A DNA stretch of 39,619 nucleotides from an uncultured beta proteobacterium (GCA_903853895.1 CAINUX010000022.1:74896-114514); one strand, 5' to 3'. Counted from the stretch's first letter, positions 16,158 to 23,930 are shown. Translations and numbers: made by a program. The notes: generated by a model from the letters alone, not told the origin.

Positions 16158-16548
16158 GGAGATAACGGAAATCGAACTTGACCGCGAAACAGAAAAGTTT
16201 CGGCTTTCGTCTCTCGGGTGTGAGGGGTATACGGTTGGTGTGTGTGCTGCCCTACTTTTCATGGTGTCCGTGTACACGGGCAAGACCCCACAAGAAATTG
16301 GCGGACTTTCTGGTCAACAGCTTTGGGAGTTGGTTGGTGCAGGCTTCAAAACCAAGCTAAAAATACTGGACCTGCCAAAGCCGGTAGACGACTACCTCTG
16401 CACGGGTGAACAGTTTGCAATCCGCTTGGGTCTTTACGCCTTCTCCAAAACACTGCCAACTGGTGGTTGCCTTGGGGAAATTTTCGATTCTGCTGAAGTC
16501 GATATTGCCAAACTAAATGGGTTGGTAGTTGGGGACTCCGCCATTTAG
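16141..16548 (+). CDS. Unknown protein encoded by the element
   Basis: This is a 135-residue protein of no family I can name. It starts MLYRSREITEIELDRETEKF and has a hydrophobic helix (YTVGVCAALLFMVSVYTG) that could be buried or a single membrane segment. The rest is mixed, with LSGQQLWELVGAGFKTKLKI and IRLGLYAFSKTLPTGG. The start overlaps the preceding HTH gene by 17 bp, so the two are probably translated together, and AAGGA is about 10 bases upstream. It is convergent with the serine recombinase gene. The overlap suggests a function linked to the HTH protein. Confidence 0.7.
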   Translation: MLYRSREITEIELDRETEKFRLSSLGCEGYTVGVCAALLFMVSVYTGKTPQEIGGLSGQQLWELVGAGFKTKLKILDLPKPVDDYLCTGEQFAIRLGLYAFSKTLPTGGCLGEIFDSAEVDIAKLNGLVVGDSAI

Positions 16549-16599
16549 CCACTGAAACGGCCTCGGCGGATTCATTCGCCCCCTACGAAACCGCACTCA

Positions 16600-17175
16600 T
16601 CAAACCGATGCCGTAGTGCCCACCCCGCCAAGATACGAATAAACAGTTTCCCGGCTTACACCGTACTCCCGGGCGAGAACAGCCTTCTTTTCCCCAGCCG
16701 CAGCACGCCGCCTAAGTTCATCAACACCTTCAGCAGTCAGTGATGGCTTACGGCCCTTGTACTTTCCCTCGGACTTTGCAATGGCGATGCCCTCACGCTG
16801 GCGCTCAAGGATGATTGACCGTTCAAATTCGGCAACCGCCCCAAGCATGGATAACAATAAGTTTGACATTGGCGAATCCTCGCCGGTGAACGTCAGACCT
16901 TCCTTATGGAACCGCACCACCACTCCGCGTCCCGTCAGGTCTTTGACAATGCGCCTTAGATCGTCCAGATTGCGGCATAGCCGGTCCATACTGTGGACAT
17001 GGAGGGCATCCCCCTCCCGCAGGTGAGACAGGCAAGCGGCAAGTTGTGGGCGGTCAGTATTCTTGCCAGAGGCACGGTCTTCAAAAACTTTATCTAAGGC
17101 AACACCGTCAAGCTGACGGGCGGTGTTCTGAACTACTGTACTGACGCGGGTATAACCAACATTCTGACCTGACAT
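16600..17175 (-). CDS. Serine recombinase (resolvase/invertase family)
   Basis: This 191-residue recombinase is of the Pin/Tn3-resolvase type. ATG 17175 is preceded by AAGGAG at 5 bases; an upstream in-frame start adds only five residues. The catalytic Ser12 is in VGYTRVST, and the conserved arginine regions are DRASGKNTDRPQL and HSMDRLCRNLDDL. The long E-helix is AVAEFERSIILERQREGIA, followed by a C-terminal HTH (KKAVLAREYGVSRETVYSYL). All catalytic elements appear intact. It is the only gene in the island on the minus strand and is divergent from the nuclease-helicase. It may resolve multimers, or be a remnant of a transposon-borne cargo insertion. Confidence 0.92.
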   Translation of the reverse strand: MSGQNVGYTRVSTVVQNTARQLDGVALDKVFEDRASGKNTDRPQLAACLSHLREGDALHVHSMDRLCRNLDDLRRIVKDLTGRGVVVRFHKEGLTFTGEDSPMSNLLLSMLGAVAEFERSIILERQREGIAIAKSEGKYKGRKPSLTAEGVDELRRRAAAGEKKAVLAREYGVSRETVYSYLGGVGTTASV

Positions 17176-17570
17176 AGCACTCCTTTGCACTGGGCAAATC
17201 GCCCAAACTGTCAGGTTGAATTCTAAGATGTTATTTACAGACTGTCAAAAAATCATTGAAGCCAGTCTAAATTTACACTTTTTCTGTCAGATTAATGTGT
17301 GGTGTTGGGGTGTAGTCCAGTTTGGCACACGCCGTAAGCAATCAATTTCACAGTGTCCATCCGAGGGCGAGTTCGGCAATCAAGGTCTGACCTTTCAAGA
17401 CAACTTCAATGATGGCTCGTCAAGCAATCACCGCTGCATAATCAGCGACCATAAAGCGCGTCGTCACTCATTTGAACGCGCAATCTCAGGGTGGCAGAGT
17501 TGGTCTGCCTTCAATTTTTCACCTCTCTGTTTTGTCCCTCCGGGAAATGGCGGATGTTTTTGAAAGAAGC
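17176..17570. promoter_or_regulatory. Divergent intergenic region between recombinase and nuclease-helicase
   Basis: This 395-bp region is AT-rich on its left side. It contains ACTGTCA at 17208-17214 and again at 17250-17256, and a further TGTCAG near 17290, TGTC-type motifs reminiscent of resolvase subsites. It should hold the promoters of both divergent genes. A 115-codon open frame across 17216-17563 has no family signature and poor composition, so I do not call it a gene. No firm -35/-10 pair is assigned. Confidence 0.35.
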
Positions 17571-20500
17571 ATGGCAACTTTCACGGATTTAGTTTCAAGC
17601 CTTGACATTGATCCCGTTAAGCGCGGAAAGCAGTTTGAGGTCTTCGTCAAGTGGTTTCTACAAACTGATCCTGAATGGGCCACGCAAGTGGAGCAGGTCT
17701 GGCTTTGGGAGGAATACCCTGACAGATGGGGCATTGACTGTGGCATTGACCTAGTATTTCGACACCGCAATGGTGAAACGTGGGCGGCCCAAGCCAAGTG
17801 CTATGCAGCCAGCCACGACATTACCAAACACGACGTTGACAAGTTCCTTAGTGAGTCCAATCGCAAGGGGATTGATCGGAGACTCCTGATCGCGACCACT
17901 GACCGCATTGGGGCAAATGCCAAGCAAGTCTGCGATGCACAAGAGAAGACCGTGGTTCGATACCTTCTCTCAAATTTTGAGAGTGCTGGCATTGATTACC
18001 CTGCGTCTATCGCTGCACTCAATGGTGCAAAGCCCAAGCCAAAGCCACTGCCCCGAGAGCACCAGATCGAAGCCATTGCAGCAGTTGAAGCGAACTTTCG
18101 GGACACTGATCGCGGTCAACTCATCATGGCCTGCGGCACTGGAAAGACGTTCACAACACTATGGATCAAGGAAACCCTCGCATCAAATTCAACATTGGTG
18201 CTACTCCCGTCATTGGGACTGCTGTCCCAAACACTCCACGAATGGACACTTGCTGCCAACCAGCCATTTGATGTTCTTTGTGTTTGTTCCGACGACACGG
18301 TAGCTAAAAGAGGCGGCGATGAAGCAATTCACTCAGTGTCCGATCTTGCATTTCCTGTAACGTCAGACATTGACGAAATCCGGGACTTCTTGAAACGCGA
18401 TGTTGCCAAGGTTGTCTTCTCCACATACCAATCTTCGCCACTTGTGGCCGAAGCGCAGACCAGCGAATTAGTTCAGCCATTCGATCTGGCCATTGCCGAC
18501 GAGGCACATCGTTGTGCAGGCAAGGTGGGAAGTGACTTTTCGACAATTCTCGATTCGGCCCTAATCCGAGCAAGTAAGCGGCTATTCACTACGGCCACAC
18601 CCCGCACCTACTCCACCACTGTTAAGAAAGCAGCAGGTGAGCGTGGCATTGAAGTTGTCGGAATGGACGATGTGGACGTGTTTGGAAGGGTACTTTTTGC
18701 CTTGCCATTTGGCGAAGCGATCAAACGAGGGCTGCTTACTGACTACCAAGTGGTCATCATCGGTGTGGACAACCCCACCATTGCACAATGGATCCAGAAC
18801 CGGGAGCTAATCAAGACTGAAACTGGTATCGAAAATGATGCAGAGTCCCTTGCTGCACAAATCGGACTTCTAAAAGCGTTCAAAGATTACGACCTTCAGC
18901 GAGTAATTAGCTTTCATAGTCGGGTCAATAGGGCCGAGTCATTCACACAAGACATTCAAAAGGTTACGCAGTGGGTTGGTGAGGTGCATCGGCCAACTGG
19001 GGTGTTGAAATCTGACTTCGTGTCTGGTGCTATGCCTACAGACAAACGCCGTAGGAAACTTGCGCAACTCAAAGCACTGACTGCAAATGAACGTGGGCTT
19101 CTCGCCAATGCACGTTGTCTTTCTGAAGGTGTGGATGTGCCATCTTTGGATGGTGTTGCATTCATTGATCCTCGTAGCAGCCAGACCGACATTATTCAAG
19201 CGGTGGGACGAGCCATTCGTCTCAGTCCAAACAAGAAGTTGGGAACCATTGTCCTGCCCGTATTCATTGAAGACGGTGAATCACCCGTTGAGTCAATTGA
19301 GGCAAGTAACTTCAAGCCAATCTGGGATGTGCTCAACGCCTTAAAGGCGCACGACGATGAATTGTCGTCAGAGTTGAATCAGTTCAGAACCGAAATGGGC
19401 ACTAGGTCGGGGTCACATGTTGGTGCTTTTTCAAAAATCCACATTGATTTGCCTTCATCAATTGACCAATCATTTGGCGAGTCGCTGCGGACTTTCTTGG
19501 TTCAGCAAGTAACTGAATCGTGGAATTTCTGGTTTGAACTACTGAAGGTATATGTCAGTAATGAAGGAAACTCCCTCGTACCTGCCCTCCTACAAACTGA
19601 TGATGGTTATCGACTCGGTGGCTGGGTGAGGAACCAAAGAGCAAGAAAGCGAAAATTGTCGCATGACCGCATTGCGCTACTTGAGAACTTGCCCGGCTGG
19701 AGTTGGGATGCGCACGCAGATAACTGGGAGGAGGGATATGCCCATCTCAAAGTCTTCACAAGTCGTGAGAGGCACGCAAAAGTAAATAAAAACTACATAA
19801 CCAAGGATGGATACCCGCTTGGTCAATGGGTGGGGGGTCAGCGAAACAAAACTGGAAGCCTTTCATCTGAGCGTAAAAGCCTACTTGAATCCTTACCCGG
19901 ATGGAGTTGGAATGTTTTTGAAGACGCTTGGGAAAAAGGATATAGCTATCTCAAGGAGTTTTCAGCCCAACAGGGCCACTCCAATGTTGCAGGCAATTTC
20001 AAAGCGCCCGATGGCTATCGAGTCGGACATTGGTTGCACGCTCAACGTGCGAAAAGGGATGCTTTGACACCGGAGCGACTGAAGCGACTTGAAGAACTAC
20101 CGGGGTGGAGTTGGAATGCTCTTGAGGACGCGTGGGAAGACGGATTTCGCCATCTCAAAGAATTTGTGGAGACGGAGGGTAATGCCAAAATTCCCGTGAA
20201 TTACATAAGCGGTGATGGCTACTGTGTGGGACGCTGGGTCAGCAAACAACGAGCAAGAAGAGAACTGATTCCGGTGGAGCGCAGGGCAAGATTGGAAAAA
20301 ATGCAAGGCTGGACTTGGGCTGAGCGTGTTTTGGGACCAAAGAAGCTATGGATTGAATGGCTGGTCTTGCTCAAAGAATTTGTCAGCACTATGGGACACG
20401 CTTCAGTTCCAAGTGGCTACAAAACAGTAGATGGATACAACCTTGGTCAGTGGGTCAGCAACCAACGAGCAAAAGCAATTAGCCTGTCGGCTGAGCAAGT

Positions 20501-21566
20501 TTCCCAGCTTGAAGCAATTGGCGGTTGGGTCTGGGAGGTGAAGGCAGAAAGATGGGACGACGCGTTTCATTTAGTCAAGGAATATATGGGTCGCAATAGC
20601 AATCGCCCTGTTCCTGCTAGATACAAGACTGCGGAAGGATTCAACCTTGGGACTTGGGTATCGGCTCAGCGGACAAACAAAGACAGGCTTTCATCGACAC
20701 GTCGCCAGCAGCTAGAGTCATTGCCCGGCTGGAGTTGGGATATTTTTCAGACTAGGTGGGAGGAAGGATTCCGAAACCTTGTGGATTTCGTAAGTCGTGA
20801 AGGCCATGCAAGGGTTACCGGGGACTACCAATGTGATGACGGATTTCGACTTGGTAGTTGGGTTAGGAACCAACGTACTGCAAGAGACAGCCTTTCACCA
20901 GAAAACAGCGCACGTCTTGAGTCATTGTCGGGATGGAGTTGGAACGTACTTACAGACGCGTGGGAAGACGGTTTTCGCCACCTAGAAGAATTTGTAAATC
21001 GCGAAGGTCATGCAAAGGTACCCAGCGAATTCAAATCGGCTGACGGATACCGGGTAGGTGGCTGGGCTGGAGTCCAACGAAGTACAAAGAACGAGTTGTC
21101 ATCCGAGCGCAGAATTCGACTGGAAGCCCTTCCGTTTTGGACTTGGGACACCGCGTCAGAACAGTGGGAGGAGGCTTTTTTCCAACTCAAGACTTTCGCA
21201 GAGCGTGAGGGCCACTGTTTGGTCCCCGCTTTGTATACGACTTCAGAGGGAAATCAAGTCGGTAGGTGGGTGAGTTACCAACGGGCAAGAAGGCAAAGCC
21301 TGTCAAGTGAACGAAAGGGTCGCCTAGAGGCACTCCCGGGATGGAGTTGGAAGGTATTGAACGATAAGTGGGAAGAAGGTTTTCGCCGCCTAGAAGAATT
21401 TGTAAATCGCGAAGGCCACGCAATGGTACCCAGCAATTTCAAATCGACTGACGGATACAGAATTGGTATGTGGGTAGCTACGCAACGAACAAAGAAGGAT
21501 CGACTCACTCTTGAGCGCAGGTCACGACTGGAAGCATTGCAGGGATGGGGCTGGAGTGGTCGATGA
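17571..21566 (+). CDS. Nuclease-SF2 helicase with ten helicase-associated (HA) repeats
   Basis: This is a 1331-residue multidomain enzyme, probably for DNA restriction or defence. The N-terminus is a PD-(D/E)xK nuclease of the Mrr type: Asp60 in GIDLVF and QAK at 74-76, after WLWEEYPDRWGIDCG. An SF2 helicase follows with Walker A MACGTGKT (about 186-193), DEAH at 310-313, a TATPRTYS motif III, and QAVGRAIR at 543-550. From residue 651 to the end there are ten HA repeats of 68 residues with the pattern W-E-x-G-F, then GHAxVP, DGYxLGxWVxxQR and LPGWSW. I prefer ATG 17571 (MATFTDLV, after GAAAGAAG), although ATG 17547 and TTG 17472 are in frame. A DUF2513-like gene follows after 32 bp. Confidence 0.9.
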   Translation: MATFTDLVSSLDIDPVKRGKQFEVFVKWFLQTDPEWATQVEQVWLWEEYPDRWGIDCGIDLVFRHRNGETWAAQAKCYAASHDITKHDVDKFLSESNRKGIDRRLLIATTDRIGANAKQVCDAQEKTVVRYLLSNFESAGIDYPASIAALNGAKPKPKPLPREHQIEAIAAVEANFRDTDRGQLIMACGTGKTFTTLWIKETLASNSTLVLLPSLGLLSQTLHEWTLAANQPFDVLCVCSDDTVAKRGGDEAIHSVSDLAFPVTSDIDEIRDFLKRDVAKVVFSTYQSSPLVAEAQTSELVQPFDLAIADEAHRCAGKVGSDFSTILDSALIRASKRLFTTATPRTYSTTVKKAAGERGIEVVGMDDVDVFGRVLFALPFGEAIKRGLLTDYQVVIIGVDNPTIAQWIQNRELIKTETGIENDAESLAAQIGLLKAFKDYDLQRVISFHSRVNRAESFTQDIQKVTQWVGEVHRPTGVLKSDFVSGAMPTDKRRRKLAQLKALTANERGLLANARCLSEGVDVPSLDGVAFIDPRSSQTDIIQAVGRAIRLSPNKKLGTIVLPVFIEDGESPVESIEASNFKPIWDVLNALKAHDDELSSELNQFRTEMGTRSGSHVGAFSKIHIDLPSSIDQSFGESLRTFLVQQVTESWNFWFELLKVYVSNEGNSLVPALLQTDDGYRLGGWVRNQRARKRKLSHDRIALLENLPGWSWDAHADNWEEGYAHLKVFTSRERHAKVNKNYITKDGYPLGQWVGGQRNKTGSLSSERKSLLESLPGWSWNVFEDAWEKGYSYLKEFSAQQGHSNVAGNFKAPDGYRVGHWLHAQRAKRDALTPERLKRLEELPGWSWNALEDAWEDGFRHLKEFVETEGNAKIPVNYISGDGYCVGRWVSKQRARRELIPVERRARLEKMQGWTWAERVLGPKKLWIEWLVLLKEFVSTMGHASVPSGYKTVDGYNLGQWVSNQRAKAISLSAEQVSQLEAIGGWVWEVKAERWDDAFHLVKEYMGRNSNRPVPARYKTAEGFNLGTWVSAQRTNKDRLSSTRRQQLESLPGWSWDIFQTRWEEGFRNLVDFVSREGHARVTGDYQCDDGFRLGSWVRNQRTARDSLSPENSARLESLSGWSWNVLTDAWEDGFRHLEEFVNREGHAKVPSEFKSADGYRVGGWAGVQRSTKNELSSERRIRLEALPFWTWDTASEQWEEAFFQLKTFAEREGHCLVPALYTTSEGNQVGRWVSYQRARRQSLSSERKGRLEALPGWSWKVLNDKWEEGFRRLEEFVNREGHAMVPSNFKSTDGYRIGMWVATQRTKKDRLTLERRSRLEALQGWGWSGR
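19521..21563 (+). repeat. Ten tandem 204-bp repeats coding the HA domains
   Basis: Repeat units begin at the conserved Trp codon at 19521, 19725, 19929, 20133, 20349, 20553, 20757, 20961, 21165 and 21369. Spacing is 204 bp everywhere except the fourth unit (216 bp). The last unit is cut at 65 codons by the stop. Most units have diverged, but unit 8 (20961-21050) and unit 10 (21369-21458) differ at only eight of 90 bases. This points to recent duplication or gene conversion within the array. Confidence 0.9.
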
Positions 21567-21598
21567 TGCACTTATAACTGTAGCGATTGGAGTAGTTG

Positions 21599-21964
21599 AT
21601 GAGAAGAAATCTTGATCTTGTTCGCGAAATCTTGATCTGGATGGAGGCGCGACCAGAGGGGCGGAATGTAAATTGGAAAATTGAAATTGAAGGATTCACT
21701 GACGATGAAATCGGGTACCACGCCTACCTGATGAATCAAGCAGGACTAATTATTGCTGCGGACGCAACGCCGCTAGAGTCCGCCTCACCGAAGTGGATTC
21801 CGAACATGCTTACGTGGCAGGGTCACGAATTTCTAGCTGCTGTCAAGGACGACACACTTTGGGCAAAAGCCAAGAAGGATGTTATTCGGCCTGCCGTAGG
21901 TGCAACGTTTTCAGTGCTTCTTGAATGGTTGAAATCAGAGGCCAAGTTGCGGTTAGGTCTGTAG
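21599..21964 (+). CDS. DUF2513-like protein
   Basis: This 121-residue protein has the DUF2513 pattern: RRNLDLVREILIWMEARP at the start, then IGYHAYLMNQAGLIIAAD, and the signature LTWQGHEFLAAVKDDTLW. The start at ATG 21599 follows GGAG (21589-21592); a TTG directly before it is also in frame. The family's molecular function is not established to my knowledge; the fold is predicted to be winged-helix-like. It lies 32 bp after the nuclease-helicase on the same strand, so co-expression and a shared role (regulator or partner) are plausible. It is the last gene of the element. Confidence 0.8.
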   Translation: MRRNLDLVREILIWMEARPEGRNVNWKIEIEGFTDDEIGYHAYLMNQAGLIIAADATPLESASPKWIPNMLTWQGHEFLAAVKDDTLWAKAKKDVIRPAVGATFSVLLEWLKSEAKLRLGL

Positions 21965-22291
21965 TAGGCAGTCACGAGGCTCGACTGACGGAAATCGAAC
22001 CCGCGCCCCTTTTGTTTGCAGGCTTAGACGGAGTAAGTATGCACAACAACTGTTGAAATACTGACCCCAAAGCCCAAAGCCCAAAGCCCAATGCTCATCA
22101 GCATCAGGTTCAAATTTGTAACAGGTAGCTGTAACAGGTAGCGTCAAACAATACCTACAGCGGTCAGCGGTTGACCAGTCCAACTTTTCATTGATTCTTG
22201 ACAAACTGCTGTTACGATAACGTCGTGATTCCGAGAGTTTTAGCTGGAGAAACCATGTAAATGGTGACGGTACGACTTCACTCATGGACTG
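21965..22291. other. Non-coding right end of the element
   Basis: No gene is supported here. The stretch contains a 7-bp tandem repeat CCCAAAG (about 3.7 copies, 22065-22090), the paired arm-type repeats at 22117-22139, and a T-arm-like segment on the minus strand near 21988-22010 (GGGTTCGATTTCC), which may be a relic of an RNA gene. A palindrome CAACAACTGTTG lies near 22045. These are consistent with element-end DNA used by the integrase. Confidence 0.5.
22117..22139 (+). repeat. Putative integrase arm sites, right end
   Basis: TGTAACAGGT occurs at 22117-22126 and 22130-22139 with a 13-bp period, mirroring the TGTAACACCT pair at the left end (11254-11276). It lies 153 bp inside attR. Both pairs are in the same orientation on the plus strand. 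Confidence 0.6.
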
Positions 22292-22371
22292 GCGGCCAAC
22301 CGGGTCAGGTGGGGAACCAAGCAGCCCTAACTGTGGAGCCAGTGCTGGGGTCAAGGCTCGTCAACCTCATT
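22292..22371 (+). repeat. attR: 80-bp direct repeat (displaced 3' part of ffs)
   Basis: This is a perfect copy of 11117-11196. The 5' strand of the SRP RNA and its promoter are absent upstream, so this copy cannot make SRP RNA. It is probably the original chromosomal 3' end of ffs, pushed away by the insertion. The original neighbour sequence continues into the possible ffs terminator and nirN. Confidence 0.93.
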
Positions 22372-22380
22372 CTTTTCACC

Positions 22381-22396
22381 AGCCGTTGGCTCTTTT
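22381..22396 (+). terminator. Possible original ffs terminator
   Basis: AGCC-GTT-GGCT is followed by CTTTTG directly after attR. The stem is short (4 bp) and the T run is brief, but it lies about 10 bases after the ffs 3' end, where a terminator is expected. It now sits at the far end of the island and could also end transcription of nirN-opposing or island transcripts. Confidence 0.35.
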
Positions 22397-22400
22397 GACT

Positions 22401-23930
22401 CTAGTGCGAAGTGCCTTCTGAGCGGCTGATCTTGTTCCAGACGTTGTATTTGCCCACCGGCTTGCTCATTGGCAAACGCTTGACTTCCTTCAGCGTCTGC
22501 GCGTCATAAATCACCAGCGCACCGTCCATTTCCCACACGCTGGCCAGGGCGTAGCGGCCATCTTTCGTGAACTCGATATGGGCCAGGGTCTTGCCGGGTT
22601 CGCGCACCTGCGCCACCGGCTCCAGCGTGGCCTTGTCGATCAGCGTCAACGTGTCCTTCGCTGTGGGGCTCATCATCGAATCGGTCCAGGCATAGCGGCT
22701 GTTTTCGTGGCTGCGCATGAAGAAGCCGGGGCCCGGTACCGCAATGGTGCGTATCAGCTTCCAGCTCTTCATGTCGATGACATCAATCGCATTGCCCTTG
22801 AGGTTGGGACTGGCCAGCACCGTAGTGCCGTTCCAGGCCCAGGTGATGCCCGAGCCCAGATGGGGCATGCCGGCAATCGGCAACTCGGCGATCTTGCGCT
22901 GCGCGTCCAGGTTCACCACCTGCGCACTGGGCTGGCCGTCGGTCTTGGGGCGGGTCGCGCCCAGCACGTGCTGGTAGCCCTGGTCAAAAAAGAAGTCATC
23001 CAGCGGTTCGTCCAACAGCGTGCGCCGCACATTCTGGAAATCCGCCTTGGTAGCCGGGTCGTAGCTGATCTCCCACAGCTCGGCAATGTCCTTGAGCGCG
23101 ACGATGAAGCTGTTGCGTGGCGCAGCGTCATACACGGCCGACACGCGCGAACTGGTCTTGCCGTCCGGAGTGGTGGCGGGAATGGTCTTGACCAGGTCCA
23201 GGTTCGCGTCGAACAGCACCACGCTGTGCGGCAAATAATTGGCCGCCATCACCCATTTGCCATCGCCGCTGACGGCAACATTGCGCATATTCAGGCCGGC
23301 GCGCACCTCGGCGATCACGGTGAGGTTCCACAAATCATATTTGGTGATCCAGCCGTCACGCGAGCCGAAGAACACGAAACGGCCATCGGGCGTGAACTTC
23401 GGTCCCCCGTGCAGGGCATAGCGGCTGGGAAAGCGGTGGATGCGCTCGAACCGGTCGCCATCGACCAGCGACACATGGTGGTCGCCACCCTCCACCACGA
23501 CGAAGAGGTTCATGGGATCGGCACTCCACGACGGCTTGGCCGGCAGCTTGGTGGCATCCGCCAGCACCACATGCGAGGCCAGTATGTCGGACTCGGCCCA
23601 GCGGGGAGCCGGCTCCACCGGCGTGTAGATCCACTGCGCCAGTGCGGCAATTTCGTCAGCCTTCAGCGTATCCCGAAACGCCGGCATCTGCGTGGCCGGC
23701 CGGCCCGCGGTAATGACCTTCAGCGCCTCGGGCGTGCGCAGGCGCGCCAGGCTCTCGGGCAGCAGGGCCGGGCCCATGATCCCGGTGCGCTGCGCACCGT
23801 GACAACTCGCACAATGCTGCTGGAACAGCGCACCCGTATCGAGGGTGGCGGGCGCGGTCTGTGCCACCGCAGCCAGTGACAACATGGACCACGCCGCCAG
23901 CGTCGATAAACCCCGGATGGAATTACGCAC
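22401..23930 (-). CDS. nirN: Cytochrome c/d1 protein NirN (heme d1 synthesis)
   Basis: This 509-residue periplasmic protein has a signal peptide (LAAWSMLSLAAVAQ), a c-type heme motif CASCH at residues 40-44 and an eight-bladed d1-type propeller from about residue 105 (LFVVVEGGDHHVSLVDGDRF, PKFTPDGRFVFFGSRDGW, NVAVSGDGKWVMAANYLPHS). NirN oxidises dihydro-heme d1, the last step of d1 synthesis, and hands the cofactor to NirS. It is shorter than the cd1 nitrite reductase NirS and ends the biosynthesis operon, hence NirN; a divergent NirS is the alternative. Its start overlaps the nirJ stop by 8 bp. Confidence 0.85.
   Translation of the reverse strand: MRNSIRGLSTLAAWSMLSLAAVAQTAPATLDTGALFQQHCASCHGAQRTGIMGPALLPESLARLRTPEALKVITAGRPATQMPAFRDTLKADEIAALAQWIYTPVEPAPRWAESDILASHVVLADATKLPAKPSWSADPMNLFVVVEGGDHHVSLVDGDRFERIHRFPSRYALHGGPKFTPDGRFVFFGSRDGWITKYDLWNLTVIAEVRAGLNMRNVAVSGDGKWVMAANYLPHSVVLFDANLDLVKTIPATTPDGKTSSRVSAVYDAAPRNSFIVALKDIAELWEISYDPATKADFQNVRRTLLDEPLDDFFFDQGYQHVLGATRPKTDGQPSAQVVNLDAQRKIAELPIAGMPHLGSGITWAWNGTTVLASPNLKGNAIDVIDMKSWKLIRTIAVPGPGFFMRSHENSRYAWTDSMMSPTAKDTLTLIDKATLEPVAQVREPGKTLAHIEFTKDGRYALASVWEMDGALVIYDAQTLKEVKRLPMSKPVGKYNVWNKISRSEGTSH

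Larger units (their letters stand above)
11117..22371 (+). mobile_element. Integrated element in ffs (satellite- or ICE-like genomic island)
   Basis: The element is 11,175 bp from repeat to repeat. It encodes, in order, a tyrosine integrase, an AlpA-like regulator, a primase-polymerase/ATPase, a small ORF, a TerS-like HTH protein, an unknown protein, a serine recombinase (opposite strand), a nuclease-helicase with repeated C-terminal domains and a DUF2513-like protein. Base composition is lower in GC than the flanking genes. No capsid, tail, lysis, conjugation or relaxase gene is seen, so it would depend on another element for transfer. The int-alpA-primase order with a terminase-like gene is that of phage satellites. 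The large nuclease-helicase looks like defence cargo. Confidence 0.9.

Noticed and set aside
17216-17563. A 115-codon open frame upstream of the nuclease-helicase
   Set aside because: It has unusual Cys/Phe/Trp-rich composition, no ribosome binding site and no family match, and lies in the divergent promoter region.
21988-22010. A T-arm-like sequence (GGGTTCGATTTCC on the minus strand) suggesting a tRNA or tmRNA 3' end
   Set aside because: No matching acceptor stem, anticodon arm or CCA end can be built around it. At most it is a relic, so no RNA gene is called.
22065-22090. Short tandem CCCAAAG repeat considered as a CRISPR or iteron array
   Set aside because: The units are 7 bp with no spacers, only about four copies, and there are no cas genes, so it is a simple tandem repeat.
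22401-23930. Reading nirN as the cd1 nitrite reductase nirS
   Set aside because: The protein is shorter than typical NirS, sits at the end of the biosynthesis operon after nirJ, and has the NirN-like plan. NirS would need the paired active-site histidines, which I could not confirm.
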